Origin: Nocardioides sp. HDW12B
GTDB taxonomy: Bacteria > Actinomycetota > Actinomycetes > Propionibacteriales > Nocardioidaceae
Reading direction: 5' to 3'
Assembly (NCBI RefSeq): GCF_011299595.1
Contig: NZ_CP049867.1
Location: 3,224,001-3,288,000 of the forward strand
Length of the DNA: 64,000 bases
In this document: one piece after another, positions 29,328-37,700 of the stretch
How positions within the stretch are numbered: position 1 is the first letter of the stretch
Layout: each line of letters starts with the position of its first letter
The notes under the pieces: generated by a model
Told to the model about the DNA's origin: nothing
Databases searched by the model: none
Seen by the model: the letters and a program-made list of their open reading frames with translations, nothing else
Translations under genes and position numbers: made by a program

Positions 29328-30916
29328 CCGGCTCCGCGCCCGGGCCCGAGACCGCCCCCACGACCGCCCCCGCGACCGGCCCAGAGTCCGGCGACGCCCG
29401 CCGCGAGCGCCTCGTCGTCGTCGGCAACGGCATGGCCGCCACCCGGCTCGTCGAGGAGCTCGTCGCCCGCGGCTACCCCGGGCACGTCACGGTCCTCGGC
29501 GACGAGCCGGCGCCGGCGTACAACCGGATCCTGCTCTCCGCCGTCCTCGAGGGCACCCACGACCGCGGCGCGATCACCCTGCGCCGCCCCGGGTGGTACG
29601 CCGAGCACGGCGTCACACTGCGCCTGGGCACGCGGGTGCTCACCGTCGACCGCGAGCACCGCGACGTGATGCTCGTCGACGGCGAGACGATCGGCTGGGA
29701 CCGGCTGGTGCTGGCCACGGGCGTGATCCCGACGCTGCCGCCGATGCGGGGGCTGGTGCGCGTCGACGGCACCCTGCACCCGGCCGTCCACGCCTTCCGG
29801 TCGCTGGCCGACTGCGAGCGCCTCGACGCCGCGGTCAGCGCCGCGACGGGCGCCGCGAGCAGCCACGGAAGCGGCCCCGAGGCCGGCCCGGGAGGCGGCC
29901 CCCGGCGCGCCGTCGTCGTGGGCGGCGGCCTGCTGGGCCTGCAGGTCGCCCGTGCGCTCGCGCTGCGCGGCCTGCGCACCGAGCTGATCGAGGGCAGCGA
30001 GCACGTGCTGTCGCGCCAGGTGGTGCCGGCGGCCGGGCAGCTGCTCGCGCGGAGCCTGCGCCGGCTCGGCACCGAGGTCTACGTCGGCGCCCGTGGCGTC
30101 CGCCTGCTCGACCGCCCCGACCCCGAGGGCCGCCCGGGCGTGGGCGTGCAGCTCGACAACGGGCACGTCCTCGACACCGACCTCGTCGTGCTCACCGCCG
30201 GCGGCCGGCCGTCGGTCGCGCTGGCCCGCAACGCGGGCCTCGCCGTCCGCCGCGGCGTGGTCGTCGACGACCAGCTCGCCTCGGTCACCGACGCAGCGGT
30301 CCACGCGATCGGCGACTGCGCCGAGCACCGCGAGACGCTCTCCGGCTTCGTGCCGCCGGCGTGGGAGCAGGCCTCCGTGCTGGCCCGCCGGCTGTGCGGG
30401 GAGGACGTGGCCTACGAGGGCACCCGGGCGGTCGCCCGGTTGCGCGCCACCGACCTCGACGTCGCCGTCCTGGGCGACCCGGTCCACGCCGAGGGCGAGG
30501 TCGTCGAGGTCGCCAACCCGCTTCCCGGCCCGGACCGCGCCGGGAAGCACAGCCGCCTCGTGGTCCGCGACGGCGTCATCGAGGCGGCCTCGCTGGTCGG
30601 GGACCTGTCGAAGGTCGGGCTGATCACCCAGCTCTACGACCGGCGCACCCCGCTCGGGCTCTTCGACCCCGGCGAGCTGCTGCTGCCCGACCCGGCCGAC
30701 GAGCCACTGCGCCCGGTCCTCGGCGAGGACGCGGAGGTCTGCGCCTGCGCCCGCGTCACCGTCGGCCGGGTCCGCGCCTGCGCCGACCTCGACGAGGCCC
30801 GGGCCACGACGCGGGCGACCACGGGCTGCGGCGGCTGCCGCGACGACGTCCGCGCGCTCTGCGGGACCAGCACGCGCACGCAGGACCCCCGTCCGCTCAG
30901 CCCGACACATTCCTGA
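29324..30916 (+). CDS. FAD-dependent NAD(P)H oxidoreductase with BFD-like [2Fe-2S] domain
   Basis: 530 residues. A disordered Pro/Thr-rich leader of about 25 residues precedes the FAD domain (VVVGNGMAATRLVEEL), followed by the NAD(P) domain (VVVGGGLLGLQVARALA) and HAIGDCAEH. The C-terminus (about 470-520) is a bacterioferritin-associated-ferredoxin-like domain with C-x-C (VCACARV) and C-x2-C (GCGGC). It resembles the N-terminal half of NirB and the NasB electron-transfer subunit. I infer that it carries electrons from NAD(P)H to the nitrate reductase encoded just upstream. GTG 29324 overlaps the upstream stop. Confidence 0.85.
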   Translation: MTGSAPGPETAPTTAPATGPESGDARRERLVVVGNGMAATRLVEELVARGYPGHVTVLGDEPAPAYNRILLSAVLEGTHDRGAITLRRPGWYAEHGVTLRLGTRVLTVDREHRDVMLVDGETIGWDRLVLATGVIPTLPPMRGLVRVDGTLHPAVHAFRSLADCERLDAAVSAATGAASSHGSGPEAGPGGGPRRAVVVGGGLLGLQVARALALRGLRTELIEGSEHVLSRQVVPAAGQLLARSLRRLGTEVYVGARGVRLLDRPDPEGRPGVGVQLDNGHVLDTDLVVLTAGGRPSVALARNAGLAVRRGVVVDDQLASVTDAAVHAIGDCAEHRETLSGFVPPAWEQASVLARRLCGEDVAYEGTRAVARLRATDLDVAVLGDPVHAEGEVVEVANPLPGPDRAGKHSRLVVRDGVIEAASLVGDLSKVGLITQLYDRRTPLGLFDPGELLLPDPADEPLRPVLGEDAEVCACARVTVGRVRACADLDEARATTRATTGCGGCRDDVRALCGTSTRTQDPRPLSPTHS

Positions 30917-30957
30917 CACATGCCCCACCTACCGTCGCACCACCGAGAGGGAGAACG

Positions 30958-33591
30958 ATGACCCACCGCCAACGCCTGGTCGTGGTCGGCCACGGGATGG
31001 TCGGCCACCGCTTCGTGCAGGCCGCCGTCGAGCGCGGCCTGACCGCCACCCACGACGTCGTCGTGGTCGGCGAGGAGCCGCGCCCGGCGTACGACCGCGT
31101 CGCGCTCACCTCCTACTTCGCCGCCTCCGGCGCGGAGGCGCTCTCGCTGCTGCCGGCCGAGGGGTACGGCGACCCCGCCGTCACCCTGCTGCTGGGCACG
31201 ACCGTCACGGGCCTCGACCGCGACGCCCGGACCCTCACCCTGGACGGCCCCGACGGCGAGCAGGTCATGTCCTACGACCAGCTGGTGCTGGCCACCGGCG
31301 CGGCGCCGTTCGTGCCGCCGGTCCCGGGCCGCGAGCTCGACGGCTGCTTCGTCTACCGCACCATCGAGGACCTCGACGCGATCCGCGACGCCTCGCAGCG
31401 CACCGGCTCCGGCGTCGTCATCGGCGGTGGGCTGCTCGGGCTGGAGGCCGCCAACGCGCTGGTCCAGCTCGGCCTGGAGACCCACGTGGTCGAGATGGCG
31501 CCCCGGCTGATGCCGGTGCAGCTCGACGGTGCCGGCGGCTCCACGCTGGTGCGGCACATCGAGAAGCTCGGCGTCTCGGTCCACACCGGCGTGGTCACCG
31601 ACCAGATCACCGGCGAGGACGGCCGGGTCACCGGGCTGGCTCTGAAGGACGGCCCCGACACCACCGTGATCGACGCCGGCGTCGTCGTCTTCTCCGCCGG
31701 CATCCGCCCGCGCGACCAGCTGGCGCGCGAGGCCGACCTGCCGGTGGCCGAGCGCGGCGGCGTGCTCGTCGACGAGCAGTGCCGCACGGTCGACCCGCAC
31801 GTGTGGGCCATCGGCGAGTGCGCGGCCCCGGGCGGGCGGATGTACGGCCTGGTCGCCCCCGGCTACGCCATGGCCGAGGTCGTCGTCGACGCGCTGCTCG
31901 GGGGCGCCGGGCAGTTCCTCGGCGCGGACATGTCGACCAAGCTCAAGCTGCTCGGCGTCGACGTCGCCTCCTTCGGTGACGCGTTCGCCGCGACCCCCGA
32001 CTCCCTCGAGCTCGTCTACTCCGACGCCGTTGCGGGGGTCTACAAGAAGCTCGTCGTCACCGAGGACGGTCGCCGCCTGCTCGGCGGCATCCTGGTCGGC
32101 GACGCGTCGGCGTACGGCGTGCTGCGGCCGATGGTGGCCAGCGGCATCGACCTGCCCGACAACCCCGAGGAGCTGATCCTGCCGGCGTCGCGCGGCGGCT
32201 CGACCGGCTCCGGCGTCGCGGCGCTGCCCGACGACGCCCAGGTCTGCTCGTGCAACAACGTCACCAAGGGCGCGATCGTCGCCGCCGTCTCAGCCGACGG
32301 GGAGACCGACGGTCCCGACACCGGCGCCGGGCACGCCTGCGAGGACGTCGCGTGCGTCAAGCGCTGCACCACCGCCGGCACCACCTGCGGCTCCTGCGTC
32401 GGCACCGTCAAGGCGATCGTCGAGGACCACTTCGCCAAGGCCGGCAGAGTCGTCAGCAAGGCGCTCTGCGAGCACTTCGCGCTGTCGCGGGCCGAGCTGT
32501 TCGAGGTGGTCGCGATCCACCGCTACCGCACCTTCGACCAGATCGTCGAGGCCCACGGCACCGGCCGCGGCTGCGACGTGTGCAAGCCGGCGGTGGCGTC
32601 GGTGCTGGCCAGCCAGTTCAACGGCTACGTGCTGTCCGAGGAGACCAGCACGCTGCAGGACACCAACGACGCCTACCTGGCCAACATCCAGCGCAACGGC
32701 ACCTACTCGGTGGTCCCGCGCATCCCCGGCGGCGAGATCACCCCGGAGAAGCTCATCGTCATCGGCGAGGTGGCCCGCGACTTCAAGCTCTACACCAAGA
32801 TCACCGGCGGCCAGCGCATCGACCTGTTCGGGGCCCGGATGGAGGAGCTGCCGCTGATCTGGCGGCGGCTGGTCGACGCCGGCTTCGAGTCCGGCCACGC
32901 CTACGGCAAGTCGCTGCGCACGGTGAAGTCCTGCGTGGGCTCGACCTGGTGCCGCTACGGCGTGCAGGACTCGGTGACGCTGGCGATCGACCTGGAGCTG
33001 CGCTACCGCGGGCTCCGGTCGCCGCACAAGCTCAAGGGCGGGGTCTCCGGCTGTGCGCGGGAGTGCGCGGAGGCCCGCGGCAAGGACTTCGGTGTCATCG
33101 CCACCGAGAAGGGCTGGAACCTCTACGTCGGCGGCAACGGCGGCGCCACCCCCGTGCACGCCCGGCTGCTGGCCGGCGACCTCGACACCGCGACGCTGGT
33201 GTCCTACCTCGACCGCTTCCTCATGTACTACATCCGCACCGCCGACCGCCTCCAGCGCACGGCCCCCTGGGTCGACTCCCTCGAGGGCGGGCTCGACCGG
33301 GTCCGCGAGGTCGTCGTCGACGACGTGCTCGGCCTGGGCGCGGAGCTCGAGGCCGAGATGGCCCGCCACGTCGACACGTACGCCGACGAGTGGGCGACGA
33401 CGTTGGAGGACCCCGACCGGCTGGCGCGGTTCGTGTCGTTCGTCAACGCCCCCGGCACGCCGGACCCGCACATCAGCTTCGGGGCGACCCGCGACCAGAT
33501 CGTGCCGGAGGTCGCCGACGGCCCCGTCGTGGTGGCGACCACGATCGGGGTCGGCGCGCCCGGCCTCGAGCCGACGGAGGCCGGACGGTGA
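30958..33591 (+). CDS. nirB: Nitrite reductase [NAD(P)H] large subunit
   Basis: 877 residues, full length. It reduces nitrite to ammonium with six electrons. In order it has an FAD domain (VVVGHGMVGHRF), an NAD domain (VVIGGGLLGLEAANAL), a BFD-like [2Fe-2S] domain with VCSCNNVTKGAI and CGSC, and a second C-x2-C (GCDVCKPA). Two sulfite/nitrite reductase ferredoxin-like halves follow. The sirohaem-[4Fe-4S] ligands are C-x5-C (SCVGSTWC) and C-x3-C (SGCAREC). A clear GAGAGGGAG Shine-Dalgarno precedes the ATG. Its stop overlaps nirD (GTGA). Confidence 0.95.
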   Translation: MTHRQRLVVVGHGMVGHRFVQAAVERGLTATHDVVVVGEEPRPAYDRVALTSYFAASGAEALSLLPAEGYGDPAVTLLLGTTVTGLDRDARTLTLDGPDGEQVMSYDQLVLATGAAPFVPPVPGRELDGCFVYRTIEDLDAIRDASQRTGSGVVIGGGLLGLEAANALVQLGLETHVVEMAPRLMPVQLDGAGGSTLVRHIEKLGVSVHTGVVTDQITGEDGRVTGLALKDGPDTTVIDAGVVVFSAGIRPRDQLAREADLPVAERGGVLVDEQCRTVDPHVWAIGECAAPGGRMYGLVAPGYAMAEVVVDALLGGAGQFLGADMSTKLKLLGVDVASFGDAFAATPDSLELVYSDAVAGVYKKLVVTEDGRRLLGGILVGDASAYGVLRPMVASGIDLPDNPEELILPASRGGSTGSGVAALPDDAQVCSCNNVTKGAIVAAVSADGETDGPDTGAGHACEDVACVKRCTTAGTTCGSCVGTVKAIVEDHFAKAGRVVSKALCEHFALSRAELFEVVAIHRYRTFDQIVEAHGTGRGCDVCKPAVASVLASQFNGYVLSEETSTLQDTNDAYLANIQRNGTYSVVPRIPGGEITPEKLIVIGEVARDFKLYTKITGGQRIDLFGARMEELPLIWRRLVDAGFESGHAYGKSLRTVKSCVGSTWCRYGVQDSVTLAIDLELRYRGLRSPHKLKGGVSGCARECAEARGKDFGVIATEKGWNLYVGGNGGATPVHARLLAGDLDTATLVSYLDRFLMYYIRTADRLQRTAPWVDSLEGGLDRVREVVVDDVLGLGAELEAEMARHVDTYADEWATTLEDPDRLARFVSFVNAPGTPDPHISFGATRDQIVPEVADGPVVVATTIGVGAPGLEPTEAGR

Positions 33592-33935
33592 CGGCCGGGC
33601 TGAGCGAGGCGCGGGTGGCCGTCTGCACCCTGGACGCCGTCCCGCGCGAGGGCGGGGTGGCCGCCCTGGTGCACGGCGAGGCGGTCGCGGTGTTCCGCAC
33701 CCACGACGACGAGGTGTTCGCGCTGTCCAACGTGGACCCGGTCTCACGGGCGTCCGTGATGGCGCGAGGCATCCTGGGGACGCGGGGAGACGCCCCGTTC
33801 GTCGCCGGCCCCCTCTACAAGCAGCCGTGGGGGCTGCGTGACGGGGTGTGCCTCGACGACGCCGACCTGCGGGTCGCGACGTACGACGTGGTCGTCGAGG
33901 ACGGCACCATCTGGGTCGGAGGGAGACGGACCTGA
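33588..33935 (+). CDS. nirD: Nitrite reductase [NAD(P)H] small subunit
   Basis: 115 residues of Rieske-like fold. As expected for NirD, the positions that bind the cluster in true Rieske proteins lack Cys and His (ALSNVDPVS and PLYKQPWGLR). The protein therefore carries no cluster and supports NirB. It is translationally coupled to nirB by a GTGA overlap, and its own TGA forms a CTGA overlap with the next gene. Confidence 0.92.
   Translation: MTAGLSEARVAVCTLDAVPREGGVAALVHGEAVAVFRTHDDEVFALSNVDPVSRASVMARGILGTRGDAPFVAGPLYKQPWGLRDGVCLDDADLRVATYDVVVEDGTIWVGGRRT
33918..33925 (+). promoter_or_regulatory. Shine-Dalgarno sequence that selects a CTG start
   Basis: GGAGGGAG ends 6 nt before CTG 33932-33934. 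No ATG, GTG or TTG in the hemD frame has such a site, so this ribosome-binding site decides the start. Confidence 0.65.
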
Positions 33936-35131
33936 GCACCACGAGCAGCACGAGCAGCACCACCCCGCCGTACGTCGCCGAGGCGGCCGCCGGCCCCCGG
34001 CCGCACGCCCCCCTGGCCGGGGGACCGCTCAGCGGCTTCCGCATCGGCGTCACGGCCGCGCGCAAGGTCGAGGAGCAGATCGCGCTGCTGGAGCGGCGCG
34101 GTGCCGAGGTCGAGTGGGCGCCGGCGCTGTCGCTCGACCCCAACCGTGTCGACGACTCCGAGCTGCGGCCGGCCACCGAGGCCGTCATCGCCGACCCGCC
34201 GGACATGTTCCTGGTCACCACCGGCATCGGCATGCGCGCCTGGCTCGACGCCGCCGCCGGCTGGGGGCTGCGCGACGACCTCGTCGCCGCGCTCGGGAAG
34301 GCCGAGATCCTCGCGCGCGGACCCAAGAGCGTCGGCGCCCTGCGCGGCGCCGGGCTGCGCGAGCTGTGGGCGCCCGCCTCGGAGCTCTTCGAGGACGTCC
34401 TCGACCACCTCCGCGGACGCGACCTGGGCGGGATGCGCATCGTCGTGCAGGAGCACGGGCAGTCTCTGTCCATGGTGGCCCACGCCCTGCGTCGACAGGG
34501 AGCGACGGTCGACGTCGTCACGGTCTACCGCGTCGCCGGCGCGGAGGACCCCCAGCCGATGTTCCGCCTCGTCGACCACGTCGCCGAGGGGGCGCTGGAC
34601 GCCATCACGTTCACCTCCGCCCCTGCGGTCGCCGCCCTCATGGACGCCGCCGCCTCGGTGGGGCGGCGCGACGACGTCATCAGCGCCTGCCAGGCCGACG
34701 TGCTCGCCGTCTGCGTCGGACCGGTGACGGCGGCCGCGTTCGAGCTCTGGGGGATCCCGTCGATCTACCCCGCCGACCGGTCGCGGCTCGGTGCCATGGT
34801 CAAGCTGATGGAGACCGAGCTGCCCTCGCGGAGGCAGGGCCTGACGCTGTCGCTGGTCGGCGGCCACCAGCTGCTGCTGCACGGTGATGCCGTGGTCCTC
34901 GACGGAGCGGCCGTGGCCCTGTCCCCGGCGCCGGCCGCCGTCCTCCAGGCGCTGGTGGCGAACCCCGGCAACGTGGTGTCGCGCCAGGCCCTCCTGGCGA
35001 TGCTGCCCAGCGGCACCGCAGGGTCCGAGCACGCGGTCGAGATGGCCGTGGCCCGACTGCGGACGGCGCTCGGGACCAGGTCGGTGCAGACCGTCGTCAA
35101 GCGCGGCTACCGGCTGGCGGTGTCCGGGTGA
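33932..35131 (+). CDS. Uroporphyrinogen-III synthase fused to a winged-helix DNA-binding domain
   Basis: 399 residues from CTG 33932. The HemD domain (about 30-290) has GFRIGVTAARKVEEQIALLERRGA, TTGIGMRAWL, ITFTSAPAVAALMD and VGPVTAAAFELWGI. It cyclises hydroxymethylbilane to uroporphyrinogen III. The C-terminus (about 300-395) is an OmpR/PhoB-type winged helix (LSPAPAAVLQALVANPGNVVSRQALL, SVQTVVKRGYRL) without a receiver domain. The same fusion is known in mycobacteria (Rv0260c, beside a CbiX-like gene and narK3, from memory). I infer that it supplies sirohaem precursor and may regulate this island. The CTG start overlaps the nirD stop (CTGA). The only upstream alternative, GTG 33848, lies deep inside nirD. 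Confidence 0.88.
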   Translation: MSTTSSTSSTTPPYVAEAAAGPRPHAPLAGGPLSGFRIGVTAARKVEEQIALLERRGAEVEWAPALSLDPNRVDDSELRPATEAVIADPPDMFLVTTGIGMRAWLDAAAGWGLRDDLVAALGKAEILARGPKSVGALRGAGLRELWAPASELFEDVLDHLRGRDLGGMRIVVQEHGQSLSMVAHALRRQGATVDVVTVYRVAGAEDPQPMFRLVDHVAEGALDAITFTSAPAVAALMDAAASVGRRDDVISACQADVLAVCVGPVTAAAFELWGIPSIYPADRSRLGAMVKLMETELPSRRQGLTLSLVGGHQLLLHGDAVVLDGAAVALSPAPAAVLQALVANPGNVVSRQALLAMLPSGTAGSEHAVEMAVARLRTALGTRSVQTVVKRGYRLAVSG

Positions 35132-35832
35132 GCGTCCCCGCCGCCGGCTCCGCGACCGTCGCCGGAGCGCACGGCGCAGAGGCGCCCCGCCTCGTGACGG
35201 TCGCGCACGGCACGCGTCGGCCCGGGGGCAACGAGACGGCCCGGCGGATCACCGAGGCGGCCGGCCGACGGCTGGGACGGCCCGCCACCACGGCGTACGT
35301 CGAGCTCTCCGACCCGCTGCTCACCGACGTGGTCGCGGCGCTGGACGGGCCCGCCGTCGTCGTACCGCTGCTGCTGTCGACCGGCTTCCACGTCCGCGAG
35401 GACCTGCCCGCGATGTGTGCGGGCGCAGACGTCGTGCTGGGCCGCCCGCTCGGCCCCGACGCGCTGCTGGCCCGGGCCCAGGTCGCCCGGCTGCAGGAGG
35501 CCGGGGCGGCGCCCGGCAGCCGCGTCGTGCTCGTCGCCGCCGGGTCGCGCGACCCGGCCGCCGGCGAGGACCTCTGCGCCGCGGTCGGTCTGCTCGCCGA
35601 GCACTGGGACGGCGAGGTGGTGGCGGCCACCCTGTCCGGTCTCGGGGAGCGGCCCGAGGCGGTCCTGCGCCCCGGGGATGCAGTGTCGCCGTACCTGCTC
35701 TCCCCCGGGCTGTTCTCCCGCGACGTCGAGGAGGCCGCCCGGGCGGCCGGTGCGTCCGCCTGCGCCGACGTGCTGGGCGATCACCCGCTCGTGGTCGACC
35801 TCGTCGTCGAGCGCACCCTGCAGCTCCGCTGA
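35128..35832 (+). CDS. Sirohydrochlorin chelatase (CbiX/SirB family)
   Basis: 234 residues with two CbiX-like halves. LVTVAHGTRRPGGNE holds the metal-site His of the first half, and VVVPLLLSTGFHVREDLP the second His. The C-terminal half contains VVLVAAGSRDPAAGEDL. In this setting the metal is presumably Fe2+, completing sirohaem for NirB. No uroporphyrinogen-III methyltransferase or precorrin-2 dehydrogenase gene is in the window, so those steps must be encoded elsewhere. GTG 35128 overlaps the preceding stop. A self-complementary ACGTCGTCGACGACGT at 35852-35867 follows the gene. Confidence 0.88.
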   Translation: MSVPAAGSATVAGAHGAEAPRLVTVAHGTRRPGGNETARRITEAAGRRLGRPATTAYVELSDPLLTDVVAALDGPAVVVPLLLSTGFHVREDLPAMCAGADVVLGRPLGPDALLARAQVARLQEAGAAPGSRVVLVAAGSRDPAAGEDLCAAVGLLAEHWDGEVVAATLSGLGERPEAVLRPGDAVSPYLLSPGLFSRDVEEAARAAGASACADVLGDHPLVVDLVVERTLQLR

Positions 35833-35926
35833 CGACGGGCCGGCTCGCCGTACGTCGTCGACGACGTGAGGCCGACCGTCGTACGCCCGGCCGCCGGCCG
35901 CCGGTCTCGAGCGAGGCGTCGGCAGC

Positions 35927-35952
35927 GGAATGCTGGGCAGGCTGGTCGTGTT
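35927..35952 (+). promoter_or_regulatory. SigR/SigH-type promoter of the thioredoxin gene
   Basis: GGAAT (35927-35931) and GTT (35950-35952) are separated by exactly 18 nt. This is the consensus for the thiol-stress ECF sigma factors SigR (Streptomyces) and SigH (mycobacteria). The predicted start near 35959 gives a leader of about 40 nt before ATG 35999. Confidence 0.8.
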
Positions 35953-35998
35953 GAGACCGATGAGTCCCTGGCACCGTCGAAAGGACACCTGTCCCACC

Positions 35999-36388
35999 AT
36001 GGCCACCACCACGCTGACCGCGAACGACTTCGAGTCCACCGTCCTGGAGAACGACATCGTCCTGGTCGACTTCTGGGCCTCCTGGTGCGGCCCGTGCCGC
36101 CAGTTCGCGCCCACCTTCGAGAAGGCCTCCGAGGCCCACACCGACGTCGTCTTCGGCAAGGTCGACACCGAGGCCGAGCAGTCCCTGGCCCAGGCGGCGA
36201 GCATCTCCTCGATCCCCACGCTCATGGCCTTCCGCGAGGGCATCCTCGTGTTCAGCCAGCCGGGCGCGCTGCCGCCGGCCGGTCTCGAGCAGGTCATCAC
36301 CGCGGTGAAGGACCTCGACATGGACGAGGTCCGCTCCCAGATCGCCGCGCAGGACACCGCCGGGCCCGAGGGCGGCCAGCCCGCCTGA
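35999..36388 (+). CDS. trxA: Thioredoxin
   Basis: 129 residues. The active site WCGPC is at 29-33, inside VLVDFWASWCGPCRQFAPTFE. The cis-Pro is in SSIPTLMAF, and VFGKVDTEAEQ is typical. It reduces protein disulfides in the cytoplasm with thioredoxin reductase, which is not in the window. The C-terminal 25 residues (DMDEVRSQIAAQD...) extend beyond the usual fold. ATG 35999 is chosen because the fold starts there and the predicted SigR transcript would not include the upstream ATG at 35930. Confidence 0.93.
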   Translation: MATTTLTANDFESTVLENDIVLVDFWASWCGPCRQFAPTFEKASEAHTDVVFGKVDTEAEQSLAQAASISSIPTLMAFREGILVFSQPGALPPAGLEQVITAVKDLDMDEVRSQIAAQDTAGPEGGQPA

Positions 36389-36402
36389 CGGGCCGGACAC
36401 CC

Positions 36403-37011
36403 ATGGACGCGCACGCCTGGGACGAGCGGTACGCCGCTGCCGCGCAGGTCTGGTCGACCACGCCGAACCAGTTCGTCGAGGCGGCGCTTCGCGACCTGCC
36501 GCCCGGCGACGCGCTCGACCTCGCGGCCGGCGAGGGCCGCAACGCGATCTGGCTCGCCGCACGCGGCTGGCGCGTCACCGCCGCCGACTTCTCCGCCGTC
36601 GCTGTCGACCGCGGCCGTCGCCTCGCGGGTGACCTCGCGATCGAGTGGCGGGTCGGCGACGTGCTGGTCGCGGACCTGCCCGCGGTCGACCTGGTCGTGG
36701 TCGCCTACCTCCACCTGGCCGCCGACGAGCGCACGGCCGTCGTACGCCGGGCGTGGTCGGTGCTGCGCCCCAGCGGCACGTTCTTCCTGGTCGCGCACGA
36801 CCTGACGAACCTCACCGAGGGCACCGGCGGACCGCAGGACGCCTCGGTGCTGTCCACGGCCGGCGACGTCGTCGGCGACCTGGCCGACGAGCCCGGCGTC
36901 GAGGTGGTGCGCGCCGAGCGGGTGGCGCGGCTCGTCACCGCCGACGACGCGCACGGCGGCGAGGAGCAGCACACCGCCTGGGACCACGTGGTCCACCTCC
37001 GCCGCTCCTGA
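36403..37011 (+). CDS. Class I SAM-dependent methyltransferase
   Basis: 202 residues. WDERYAAAAQVWSTTPNQFVE is typical of the UbiE/TehB-like group. ALDLAAGEGRNAIWLA is the SAM glycine motif, WRVTAADFSAVAVDRGR the post-II acidic region, and VDLVVVAYLHL motif IV. The substrate is unknown. It starts 14 nt after the thioredoxin stop, so it may share the SigR transcript and respond to oxidative or electrophile stress (inference). Confidence 0.85.
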   Translation: MDAHAWDERYAAAAQVWSTTPNQFVEAALRDLPPGDALDLAAGEGRNAIWLAARGWRVTAADFSAVAVDRGRRLAGDLAIEWRVGDVLVADLPAVDLVVVAYLHLAADERTAVVRRAWSVLRPSGTFFLVAHDLTNLTEGTGGPQDASVLSTAGDVVGDLADEPGVEVVRAERVARLVTADDAHGGEEQHTAWDHVVHLRRS

Positions 37012-37133
37012 GTCCTCACCCCCTCACCCGGTGCGCGGCGGGGCTGTCGCGGGCGTGACCCGGGTCTCGCCCACGGGCCGAGACGGTGGAGCCGGAGAGG
37101 TGTGGTCCCCGTCGTACCGGAAAGGTTGAAGGT

Positions 37134-37565
37134 ATGACCAACACGCCTGAGAAGATCGTCTACACCGCCCGCGCCACCGTGACCGGCGGCCGTGAGGGCC
37201 GCGCCGTCTCCGAGGACGGCATCCTCGACCTGTCGCTGACCGCCCCCAAGGAGGTCGGCGGACCTGGCACCGGCACCAACCCCGAGCAGCTGTTCGCCGT
37301 CGGTTACGGCGCCTGCTTCCAGGGCGCGCTCACCATGGTGGCGAAGAAGCACGGCGTCGACGCGTCCGGCTCCGAGCTCGAGATCTCCGTCGGCTTCGGC
37401 CCGGAGGGCGAGTCGTTCGCCATCACCGCCGACATCGTCGCCCGCATCCCGGGCGTGGACGACGCCAAGGCCCAGGAGCTCGTCGACGCCGCCCACCAGG
37501 TGTGCCCCTACTCCAAGGCCACCCGCGGCAACGTCCCCGTGACCGTCACCGGCAAGGCCGCCTGA
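37134..37565 (+). CDS. ohr: Organic hydroperoxide resistance protein (Ohr/OsmC)
   Basis: 143 residues. The two redox cysteines are C61 (VGYGACFQGAL) and C124 (HQVCPYSKATRGN). TNPEQLFAVGY supplies the conserved Glu (E51) and PYSKATRGNVPV ends the fold, the pattern of Ohr rather than OsmC. It reduces organic hydroperoxides with dithiol cofactors. The stress theme continues from the thioredoxin upstream. A GAAGG sequence lies just before ATG 37134. No OhrR-type regulator or classical OhrR operator is nearby. A complex palindromic element follows the gene. Confidence 0.92.
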   Translation: MTNTPEKIVYTARATVTGGREGRAVSEDGILDLSLTAPKEVGGPGTGTNPEQLFAVGYGACFQGALTMVAKKHGVDASGSELEISVGFGPEGESFAITADIVARIPGVDDAKAQELVDAAHQVCPYSKATRGNVPVTVTGKAA

Positions 37566-37573
37566 CGGCTCGT

Positions 37574-37663
37574 CGGTTTCACTAGGTACCTAGCGAAACC
37601 GGCGCTTCCCGAGCGATGTTTCGCTCGGGAAGCGTCGGTTTCACTAGGTACCCAGTGAAACCG
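37574..37663. repeat. Composite palindromic element (two related palindromes around a hairpin)
   Basis: Two 28-nt near-perfect palindromes, both starting CGGTTTCACTAGGTACC and ending GAAACCG (37574-37601 and 37636-37663), flank a perfect 14-bp stem with TGTT loop (37603-37616 and 37621-37634). It fills the gap between ohr and the MpaB-like gene. A related copy lies at 60435-60480. Confidence 0.9.
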
Positions 37664-37700
37664 GCAGTCCCGATTTGTCGCGAGTGGGCATCATCGGGGC

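Noticed and set aside
33848-33931. Start of the hemD fusion at GTG 33848
   Set aside because: It would overlap nirD by 88 nt, adds a low-complexity Arg-rich leader unlike the family, and has no ribosome site, whereas CTG 33932 has an ideal one.
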